From an uncultured Lachnospiraceae bacterium (GTDB lineage Bacteria; Bacillota; Clostridia; Lachnospirales; Lachnospiraceae), in the NCBI GenBank assembly GCA_902781455.1, contig CACZJF010000004.1, positions 62,001-126,000 on the forward strand: DNA of 64,000 nucleotides, in the 5' to 3' direction. This document shows, piece by piece, positions 35,648 through 42,841 of the stretch (positions are counted from its first letter, which is position 1; every line of letters begins with the position of its first letter). Both the position numbers and the translations under genes were made by a program. The notes beneath the pieces are model-generated. The model was not told the DNA's origin, made no database searches, and saw only the letters and a list, made by a program, of their open reading frames with translations.

Positions 35648-37372
35648 ATGAAGCTGAACAGAATTACTTCCTATGTTAAGGAAAACGGAATCCGGCAGGG
35701 CGCGGCTCTGACCCTGGACAGGCTGCTTGGAAGACAGCGGACTGAGATCTCGTATGAACAGTGGCTCAGCTGCAGCCGTCTTTCCTCCCATGATTACCAG
35801 AAGATGGAGAAGACGCCGCTGGAACATGCGCCTCTGATCGCGGTGACAGCGTCTATGGAGGAAGAAGACCGTACCACATTCTTCCAGTCACTCAACCTGC
35901 AGATCTACCGCGGCTTCCGGGCACTGAAAAACTGTCCGCAGGCTGATTACATCCTGGCAGTGGAGGGATCCTGCACGCTAAAGCCGGAGCTTCTGTGGGA
36001 GTGCGCTTCTTTTCTCTCAGACAGGGACTACAGCGATGTGGATCTGATCTATTTTGATTCGGATATGATCGGAGAAGATGGCAAAAAGTGTCTGCCTTCC
36101 TTCCGTCCGGACTTTGATCCGGATCTTCTTGACCGTGTAAACTATATGGGAAATGTGGTCCTGGTACGGACGGATCTGGCATACAAAGCAGTTCTGCCTT
36201 CCTCCGGCGGAGCGGTTTTTCACCGTTTTCTGAAAAGAGTCTGTCTCGAGGATCGGGATGGGACGGGTTCTGCTTCGCGGCATGCCATCGTTCATATTCC
36301 GAAGGTTTTATATCATCAGAACCTGGATGAACGGCTCAGTCTGGGAGAGGGTGCAGTGCTCTGCTCCAGGTTCCGTGGAAAATGGGATCCAGAAGCTGTA
36401 TCCGGTCGGGAAAAGCCCAGGCAGGCGCACCAGGCGGAAACGGAGCCTTGCAGGGAAGCAGACCCGCCGGCGCATTTTCCCGGGGACGAGCCCCTGATCA
36501 GCGTGCTGATTCCGAATAAGGAACACGGTGAAGACCTGGCGCGTTGTGTAGATGCTCTGCTGACAGTCAATACATGGCAGAATCTGGAGATCCTGATCCT
36601 GGAAAACAACTCGGTTGAAGCGGAAACGTTCCGCCTGTACGAAGAACTTGAGGCGCAGGATGAGCGGATCCGCGTTCTTCGGTGGGACAAGGCCTTCAAT
36701 TATTCCGCCATCAATAACTTTGGCGCTGCCAGCGCCAGGGGAGAGTACCTTCTGCTTCTGAACAATGATACGCAGATTCTGGAGGCAGACAGCATTGCCC
36801 GGATGCAGCGTCTTGCTTCCAGCCCGGAAACCGGGGCTGTCGGAGCGCTTCTCCTCTATCCGGACGGACGCGTCCAGCATGGCGGCATCATCCTCGGTTA
36901 CGGAGGGATTGCGGGACATGCATGGGAAGGCGTGTTTCCTGCGGATATACCGGCACCCTTCCCCCGCCTGGTCTTTACCCATACGCATAATGCCAGCGCT
37001 GTCACCGGGGCATGCATGATGCTGAGAAGATCTGTCTTTATGGCTGTCGGCGGCATGGATGAACAGCTGGAAGTCACATTCAATGATGTTGATCTGTGTA
37101 TGCGGCTTCGGAAAGAGGGGCTGAAAGTCCTGATGTGTCCTGACGCCTGTCTGATCCACGATGAATCTGCGTCCCGCGGAAGCGAAGATACCCCGCAGAA
37201 GGTTGCACGTTTTCATCAAGAGATCCGGGTCTTTGTCCACCGGTGGGAGACAGAACTTGAGGAGGGAGATCCCTTCTACAATCCGAACCTGACCCTCACC
37301 ATGAAAAGCTGGACCTGCCGGGATGAACGCAGGGAGGCGCGGAGACCATATCTGAAGTATCTGAACATATAG
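35648..37372 (+). CDS. GT2 family glycosyltransferase, two-lobe type
   Basis: A 574-residue protein. The C-terminal half carries the working GT2 domain (VLIPNKEHGEDLARCVDALL, NLEILILENNS, YLLLLNNDTQIL with a DxD-like NND, GACMMLRRSVFMAVGG, FNDVDLCMRLRKEG). The N-terminal half resembles a second, partly degenerate nucleotide-sugar fold (VDLIYFDSDMIG, FRPDFDPDLLDRVNYMG). It shares this layout with the following gene, so the two probably arose by duplication. ATG at 35648 has GAGGAAGAG upstream and lies 17 bases after the preceding stop. Confidence 0.85.
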   Translation: MKLNRITSYVKENGIRQGAALTLDRLLGRQRTEISYEQWLSCSRLSSHDYQKMEKTPLEHAPLIAVTASMEEEDRTTFFQSLNLQIYRGFRALKNCPQADYILAVEGSCTLKPELLWECASFLSDRDYSDVDLIYFDSDMIGEDGKKCLPSFRPDFDPDLLDRVNYMGNVVLVRTDLAYKAVLPSSGGAVFHRFLKRVCLEDRDGTGSASRHAIVHIPKVLYHQNLDERLSLGEGAVLCSRFRGKWDPEAVSGREKPRQAHQAETEPCREADPPAHFPGDEPLISVLIPNKEHGEDLARCVDALLTVNTWQNLEILILENNSVEAETFRLYEELEAQDERIRVLRWDKAFNYSAINNFGAASARGEYLLLLNNDTQILEADSIARMQRLASSPETGAVGALLLYPDGRVQHGGIILGYGGIAGHAWEGVFPADIPAPFPRLVFTHTHNASAVTGACMMLRRSVFMAVGGMDEQLEVTFNDVDLCMRLRKEGLKVLMCPDACLIHDESASRGSEDTPQKVARFHQEIRVFVHRWETELEEGDPFYNPNLTLTMKSWTCRDERREARRPYLKYLNI

Positions 37373-37496
37373 ACAATCAATCAAACGTGAGACAAGCCTG
37401 AAAGATGAGATGACACTCACAGCAGGATTCCGTCTGCTTTGCTGAGGCCAGGAGCCGGATCCCGCTGTCCGGGATGCAGAGAGGATGATCTGAGAC

Positions 37497-39206
37497 ATGG
37501 AGAAAAAAGAGAATGCCGCCCGGAAAGGCCTTCGTTATCTGAGAGAAAGAGGCGTTCAGGAATTCGCCTCTCACGCTGCGGAGAAGGTTAGGGACAGCCG
37601 GTTTGATTATCAGAAGTGGATCCGGAAGCAGCAGATTTCTTCTGTTCAGGCAGGGTACCAGAAAAAACTCCGCCTTCCGGTGATGCCGAAGGTCTATGTG
37701 ATTCTGACCGATACAGATCCTCAAAGGCCTGAGGAAGAGCGCTCAGCGCGCAGCAGGAGGACACTCAGGTGTATCGCGGAGTCGACCTATCCGCTGGTAT
37801 ATCCCGCGCAGGCCCTGAATTCACAGATTCTTGACGAGGATTACGCAGTGTTTGTCCGGGCAGGAGACCTGATCGAGCGTAACGCGGTTTTTGAAATGGT
37901 ACAGGCTGTTTCAGATGGAGCGGACGCAGTCTATACAGATCAGGATTCTGTGACGGACCGGAACGGACATCTGGTGTATCAGGATCCTCTGTTCAAGCCG
38001 GATTACAATCCGGATTATCTGAGATCCTTCCCTTACATCGACCGGCTGTTCATGGTACGGGTCGGGATTGTGAGGAGCTTTTACCGCAAAGGAAGCCCGG
38101 AGGAAATCCCTTCGGCGCAGAATCTGGCGGACGAGGCATATTATTATTCCCTGGTGCTGCGCTGCGCAGAGCGCGCCGCGGCGATGGGAGGGATCAGACA
38201 CGTTCCGAAGGTTCTCTGTCACAAGTGGGTGTCCGGTGATCCGGATCAGACAGATGCCGGGCTGCAGGAAAGGATGCGGCAGGTACTCTGCCAGGATCTT
38301 GCAAGGAGAGGACTGAAAGGGAGCGTGGAGAATGGGCCGCTTCCGGAAACATTTCATGTGACCTATGAGATTCCCGGCACGCCTCTGGTTTCCATTGTCA
38401 TTCCGAACAAGGACAATGCATCTGTGCTGGAAAACTGTATCCTGTCGATCCGTTCGCGCTCGACCTGGAAGAATCTGGAGATCATCGTCGTCGAGAACAA
38501 TTCCAGGCAAAAGCAGACGATGGAGTTTTACAGGAAACTGGAAAACAGCAACGAGGCCAGGATTGTACGGTACGCGGGAGAGTTTCATTTTTCCAGAGTG
38601 ATCAACGAGGGAGTCAGAAACGCAGGCGGCGAGTACATCATATTGATGAATAACGATGTGACTGTGCGCACGCCGGACTGGATCGAACGCCTCCTTGCCC
38701 ATGTGAGCAGGCCTGAAGTCGGAGCGGCCGGACCGAAGCTTCTGTATCCGGACGGACGCGTACAGTCCGCAGGCATTGTTGCAGGCATCATGGGATTTGC
38801 CGGCTCCATGATGGTTGCGGAAGACGGCGGCGCGCCGGGTTATATGGGACGCGCGGTTCTGACGCAGGATATGAGCGCCGTGACTGCAGCCTGCATGATG
38901 GTAAAGCGGAAGGCTTTTCTGGAGGCGGGAGGCTTCCCGGATGAGTTTGCCGTCGCGCTTGGAGATGTGGACTTCTGCCTGAGCCTGGGGAAGCAGGGAT
39001 ACCGGATCGTGTTTGAACCGGCTGCGGTGATGATCCACCACGAGTCACTGACCCGCGGACAGGAGGATACGAAAGAGAAGAAGAAACGGTTTGCGTCAGA
39101 GCGGGCAAGGTTTCAGAAGAAGTGGTCCCGCCTCCTGAAGGAAGGCGACCCGGCGTACAACCCGAACCTGTCCCGCAGACGCTGTGACTGGTCACAGCAA
39201 ACCTGA
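37497..39206 (+). CDS. GT2 family glycosyltransferase, two-lobe type, paralogue of neighbour
   Basis: A 569-residue protein with the same layout as the preceding gene: N-terminal half with DAVYTDQDSVTD and FKPDYNPDYLRSFPYID, and a C-terminal GT2 domain with SIVIPNKDNASVLENCILS, NLEIIVVENNS, YIILMNNDVTV, ACMMVKRKAFLEAGG and ALGDVDFCLSLGKQG. The gap of 124 bases to the previous gene shows no clear promoter. It is the last gene of the locus and is followed by a bidirectional hairpin. It likely adds another sugar of the repeat unit or elongates it. Confidence 0.85.
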   Translation: MEKKENAARKGLRYLRERGVQEFASHAAEKVRDSRFDYQKWIRKQQISSVQAGYQKKLRLPVMPKVYVILTDTDPQRPEEERSARSRRTLRCIAESTYPLVYPAQALNSQILDEDYAVFVRAGDLIERNAVFEMVQAVSDGADAVYTDQDSVTDRNGHLVYQDPLFKPDYNPDYLRSFPYIDRLFMVRVGIVRSFYRKGSPEEIPSAQNLADEAYYYSLVLRCAERAAAMGGIRHVPKVLCHKWVSGDPDQTDAGLQERMRQVLCQDLARRGLKGSVENGPLPETFHVTYEIPGTPLVSIVIPNKDNASVLENCILSIRSRSTWKNLEIIVVENNSRQKQTMEFYRKLENSNEARIVRYAGEFHFSRVINEGVRNAGGEYIILMNNDVTVRTPDWIERLLAHVSRPEVGAAGPKLLYPDGRVQSAGIVAGIMGFAGSMMVAEDGGAPGYMGRAVLTQDMSAVTAACMMVKRKAFLEAGGFPDEFAVALGDVDFCLSLGKQGYRIVFEPAAVMIHHESLTRGQEDTKEKKKRFASERARFQKKWSRLLKEGDPAYNPNLSRRRCDWSQQT

Positions 39207-39215
39207 GGATGAAAT

Positions 39216-39247
39216 ATGGCCCGGAAGACAGCAGCCTTCCGGGCCAT
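39216..39247. terminator. Hairpin terminator between the polysaccharide locus and aroF
   Basis: Arms ATGGCCCGGAAG (39216-39227) and CTTCCGGGCCAT (39236-39247) pair over 12 bp, loop of 8 nt, between convergent genes. Flanking T tracts are weak. Confidence 0.7.
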
Positions 39248-39251
39248 TCGC

Positions 39252-40289
39252 TTACAGCCGGTGATAGAGGCTGAAGATCAGGTCCTTCGTATCCTCCCAG
39301 CCCAGGCACGGGTCTGTGATGGACTGGCCATAGACATGATCCGGCCCTCCGACGGCGTCCTGCCTGCCTCCGACAAGATAGCTCTCGATCATCAGGCCTT
39401 TGACCAGATTCTTCAGGTCAGGATTGCAGGAACGGCTGTGCAGGACTTCGGAGGCAATCCTGATCTGTTCCTGCGCCTTCTTGTTGGAGTTTGCGTGGTT
39501 GCAGTCAACGATGACGGCAGGATTCTTCAATTCATGCTGTTCGTACAGCCGCGCGGTGAGGAGAAGATCCTCATAGTGATAATTCGGGAGGCAGTTTCCG
39601 TGCTTGTTGACCGAGCCGCGCAGAACCACGTGGGCGAGGTCATTGCCGTCTGTAGTTACGTCCCAGCCCCTGTAGATAAAATTGTGAGGGGCCTGCGCGG
39701 CAATAATGGAGTTAAACATGACACTCAGATCACCGCTGGTAGGATTCTTCATGCCGGCGGGCACGTCCATACCGGAGACAGTCATGCGATGATGCTGGTC
39801 TTCTACGGAACGGGCGCCGACAGCGACATAGCTGAGCACATCGTCGAGATAGCGGTAGTTCTCCGGATAGAGCATCTCGTCGGCAGCCGTCAGCCCTGTC
39901 TGTTCGATGGAACGCATATGAAGCTCCCTGATCGCGATGATGCCGGCCAGAAGGTCAGGCTTGCTGGCGGGATCCGGCTGGTGCAGAAGACCCATGTATC
40001 CCTTTCCGGTTGTCCGGGGCTTGTTTGTGTAGATCCGGGGGACGATCAGGATTTTATCCGCGATTTTCTCCTGCACTTCAGACAGAAGTCCAAGGTATTC
40101 CAGGACGGAATCCTCCCGGTCTGCGCTGCACGGGCCGATAATCAGAAGAAAGCGGCTGCTTTCTCCGGTAAAGATCTCACGGATCTGGGCGTCGCGCTCC
40201 AGCTTGATCTTCCGGATATCGGCCGACAGCGGATAGCCTGCCTTGATCTCCGCGGGGATCGGCAGTTTCTTTTCAAAATGCATGGACAT
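39252..40289 (-). CDS. aroF: 3-deoxy-7-phosphoheptulonate synthase (DAHP synthase), class I AroF/G/H type
   Basis: First step of the shikimate pathway: phosphoenolpyruvate plus erythrose-4-phosphate to DAHP. The 345-residue enzyme shows LLIIGPCSADRED, PRIYTNKPRTTGKGYMG, GARSVEDQHHR, GMKNPTSGDLSVMFNS, IVDCNHANSNKK and GGRQDAVGGPDHVYGQSITDPCLGWEDT, typical of the E. coli-like feedback-regulated class. Which aromatic amino acid inhibits it cannot be told. A GAGGT site is 9 bases ahead of the ATG. It follows the RNase HI gene by 18 bases in one operon. Confidence 0.95.
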   Translation of the reverse strand: MSMHFEKKLPIPAEIKAGYPLSADIRKIKLERDAQIREIFTGESSRFLLIIGPCSADREDSVLEYLGLLSEVQEKIADKILIVPRIYTNKPRTTGKGYMGLLHQPDPASKPDLLAGIIAIRELHMRSIEQTGLTAADEMLYPENYRYLDDVLSYVAVGARSVEDQHHRMTVSGMDVPAGMKNPTSGDLSVMFNSIIAAQAPHNFIYRGWDVTTDGNDLAHVVLRGSVNKHGNCLPNYHYEDLLLTARLYEQHELKNPAVIVDCNHANSNKKAQEQIRIASEVLHSRSCNPDLKNLVKGLMIESYLVGGRQDAVGGPDHVYGQSITDPCLGWEDTKDLIFSLYHRL

Positions 40290-40306
40290 GGTTTTATACC
40301 TCTTAA

Positions 40307-41281
40307 TTACTCCTGAATCCTGGCGCCGGGATCCGGCAGCAGATGACCGGAATCTGCCGCACTGGTTGCAAGGGCGTCGCAGCGTTCATTCTGCGGGTGG
40401 CCATTGTGGCCTTTGACCCAGTTCCAGGAAATGTGGTGCGGCGCGGCAGCACTAAGTAGTTTCTTCCACAGATCGGCATTTTTGACCGGCTCATTCTTCG
40501 TGTGCATCCATTTCTTCCGGATCCAGTTGTCGATCCAGTGGTCATTGAATGCGCTGACCAGGTACGTTGAATCCGACCAGAGCGTGATCTCACAGGGCAG
40601 CGTCAGCGCTTCCAGAGCGGCAATCGCGCCCATCAGTTCCATCCGGTTATTGGTTGTCTTTTCGTAACCCTGCGACAATTCCTTCGTGTGGAGTGTACCC
40701 TTCGGATCAATGTATTCAATGACTGCCCCGTAACCGCCCGGACCGGGATTGCCGCGGGAAGCACCGTCCGTGTAGATGGTGACTTTATGCCGGGCAGCAG
40801 CTAAGACCTCAGCAGCCGGGTCTGAGCGGGACGCTTTTTCCGGGAGCTCCGGGGCAGAGACATCTTCCGTCCGGACGGCAGCAGCAGAAGCCTGTGACTC
40901 CCGGATCAGGATAAAGTCACTCCGCTCCGGTTCGGAGAGGATGGACAGCCGGATGCCGAGTGTGCGGCAGGCGGCATGCACCTCGTCCTTCCGTTCCCGG
41001 GAAGGGGAAGCGCAGATGACGACATCGGCGCCGTACAGGTCTTCTCTGCAATAAGGCTTCTCCTTCAGATCAATACAAAGATCCTCCGCCCGTTTTCTGA
41101 GCGGCCCGGACGCGGACGGGGTGAGCACACACAGATGGTCTGTGCAGGGATAAAGAGTGCGCAGGATGGAAAACAGCTCGTCATCTTCCCCTCCCTCGGC
41201 CAGAAGGATGACCTGCTTTTCGCTCAGATCGATCAGAACCGGGAGCAGCTGACCATGCGCAGAACCAATCTTTTCGTTCAT
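40307..41281 (-). CDS. rnhA: RNase HI with N-terminal siroheme-synthase-like domain
   Basis: Residues about 166-312 are a complete type I RNase H: Asp172 (YTDGASRGNPG), Glu215 (NNRMELMGAI), Asp237 (WSDSTYLV) and Asp302 (NERCDALA), all four catalytic acids present. It should cut the RNA strand of RNA-DNA hybrids. Residues about 12-127 look like the N-terminal dehydrogenase domain of CysG/Met8 (LPVLIDLSEKQVILLAEGG, YCREDLYGADVVICAS, GIRLSILSEPERSDFIL). The glycine-rich nucleotide site is changed (AEGGEDDE), so binding may be lost. A fusion of this kind is unusual. The two halves are joined by an acidic Ala-rich linker. Confidence 0.83.
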   Translation of the reverse strand: MNEKIGSAHGQLLPVLIDLSEKQVILLAEGGEDDELFSILRTLYPCTDHLCVLTPSASGPLRKRAEDLCIDLKEKPYCREDLYGADVVICASPSRERKDEVHAACRTLGIRLSILSEPERSDFILIRESQASAAAVRTEDVSAPELPEKASRSDPAAEVLAAARHKVTIYTDGASRGNPGPGGYGAVIEYIDPKGTLHTKELSQGYEKTTNNRMELMGAIAALEALTLPCEITLWSDSTYLVSAFNDHWIDNWIRKKWMHTKNEPVKNADLWKKLLSAAAPHHISWNWVKGHNGHPQNERCDALATSAADSGHLLPDPGARIQE

Positions 41282-41351
41282 CTGTCATTGCCTCATTTCC
41301 TTATCTGCGTCTGTTCTGTGTATCCATTCCGCATGCACAGGACAGATACTT

Positions 41352-41380
41352 ATTCTACAGGATTCTGACAAGGCAGGCAA
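41352..41380 (-). promoter_or_regulatory. Sigma-A promoter for the rnhA-aroF operon
   Basis: On the minus strand TTGCCT (41375-41380), 17-base spacer and TAGAAT (41352-41357), about 75 bases before the rnhA start. Confidence 0.6.
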
Positions 41381-41432
41381 CAGTCGGGAAGAAACACTGC
41401 CTGCAGGCGGCTGATTTTGATACGGTAATCAC

Positions 41433-41461
41433 TTGATTTTTCCGGATGCGGCTCTTATACT
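41433..41461 (+). promoter_or_regulatory. Sigma-A promoter for tyrS
   Basis: TTGATT at 41433-41438, 17-base spacer and TATACT at 41456-41461. The leader is only about 42 nt, too short for a T-box. Confidence 0.72.
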
Positions 41462-41509
41462 ATTTTCTGTTCGAAATTACGATAGATAGGAAGTCAGAGA
41501 GGAAACAAT

Positions 41510-42745
41510 ATGGGTGTATTTGAAGAACTCCAGGCAAGAGGACTGCTCGCGCAGCTGACGGATGAGAACAGCATCCGTGAGATGATCAATGCGGGAAAGG
41601 CGACCTTCTACATTGGCTTTGATCCGACTGCGGACAGCCTGCATGTGGGTCATTTTATGGCACTGTGCCTGATGAAAAGACTGCAGATGGCCGGCAACCG
41701 GCCGATCGCTCTTCTGGGCGGCGGAACCGGCATGATCGGGGATCCTTCCGGCAGAACGGATTCGCGTCCCATGATGACGGTTGAGACGATCCAGCACAAC
41801 TGCAATTGCTTCAAGGAGCAGATGAGCCGTTTTATTGAATTCGGCGACGCGCCCGGACAGGCGATTACAGTCAACAACGCGGACTGGCTGATGGATCTGA
41901 ACTACATTCAGCTGCTCCGGGAGGTCGGTACCTGCTTTACCGTCAACGAGATGCTGGCAGCGAAGGCTTATAAGCTTCGCTGGGAGAAGGGTCTGACCTT
42001 CTTCGAGTTCAATTACATGATCATGCAGGCCTATGACTTCTATATGCTCTACAAGAAGTATAACTGCCGGATGCAGTTCGGCGGCGATGACCAGTGGTCC
42101 AACATGCTGGCCGGACGTGAGCTGATCCGCCGGAAGATCGCGGGCTCCGATTCGGAGGCGATGACCATCACGCTGCTGACAAACTCCGAGGGGAATAAGA
42201 TGGGCAAGACCGCGAAGGGCGCGGTGTGGCTGGATCCGAACAAGACGAGCCCCTTCGATTTCTATCAGTACTGGCGCAATGTCGGCGATGCCGATGTCAT
42301 CAAGTGCATGAAGCTTCTCACCTTCCTTGATCTGGAACAGATCGCGGAGTATGAGAAGAAGGAAGGCCAGGAACTGAATGGCGTGAAGGAAGTTCTTGCC
42401 TATGAGCTGACCTCCATGGTGCACGGAGAGGAAGAAGCGAAGAAGGCACAGGAAGGCGCCCGCAAGCTCTTTGCGGCCGGCGGAGCGAACACCGACGATC
42501 TGGAAGCTGTCGTGCTTGACCTGTCCACTTTCCGTGATGAGAAGGTTGACCTGATCGGTGCGCTTGTTGCCGCGAAGCTCGCGGTGAACCGTTCGGATGC
42601 GCGCCGGAACATCGAACAGGGCGGCGTTACGGTCGACGAGGAGAAGGTGACGGATGTTCATGCTGTCCTGGATCAGGAGAAGCTGAAGAACGGCGGCATC
42701 GTACTCCGCAAAGGAAAGAAGAAATTTGCGAAAGTAGCGCTTTGA
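41510..42745 (+). CDS. tyrS: Tyrosyl-tRNA synthetase
   Basis: Class I aminoacyl-tRNA synthetase for tyrosine. The 411-residue product has FYIGFDPTADSLHVGHFMAL (the HIGH box), GDPSGRTDSRP, YNYMIMQAYD-type tyrosine pocket residues, QFGGDDQWSNM, a KMSKS-like GNKMGKTAKG, and a C-terminal S4-like domain with NRSDARRNIEQGGV. A GAGAGGAAAC site stands before the ATG. It has its own promoter, a short leader without T-box, and a hairpin after the stop. Confidence 0.96.
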   Translation: MGVFEELQARGLLAQLTDENSIREMINAGKATFYIGFDPTADSLHVGHFMALCLMKRLQMAGNRPIALLGGGTGMIGDPSGRTDSRPMMTVETIQHNCNCFKEQMSRFIEFGDAPGQAITVNNADWLMDLNYIQLLREVGTCFTVNEMLAAKAYKLRWEKGLTFFEFNYMIMQAYDFYMLYKKYNCRMQFGGDDQWSNMLAGRELIRRKIAGSDSEAMTITLLTNSEGNKMGKTAKGAVWLDPNKTSPFDFYQYWRNVGDADVIKCMKLLTFLDLEQIAEYEKKEGQELNGVKEVLAYELTSMVHGEEEAKKAQEGARKLFAAGGANTDDLEAVVLDLSTFRDEKVDLIGALVAAKLAVNRSDARRNIEQGGVTVDEEKVTDVHAVLDQEKLKNGGIVLRKGKKKFAKVAL

Positions 42746-42753
42746 ATGATGTG

Positions 42754-42785
42754 CGAAGAGTCTTCCGGGTACGGCGGACTCTTCG
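42754..42785 (+). terminator. Hairpin after tyrS
   Basis: Arms CGAAGAGTC (42754-42762) and GACTCTTCG (42777-42785), with a GC-rich loop. The T tract is weak, so read-through into alaS is possible. Confidence 0.55.
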
Positions 42786-42841
42786 TATGATATCAGACAG
42801 ATTTTCGCAGATGAGAATAGATGAGAAAGGTTGATGGTATC

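Noticed and set aside
39216..40316. A 366-codon open frame on the plus strand
   Set aside because: Antisense to aroF, which is a certain gene.
41462..41509. T-box riboswitch upstream of tyrS
   Set aside because: The leader from the predicted start site is only about 42 nt, with no specifier stem or T-box sequence. The regions before argS and alaS also showed none.
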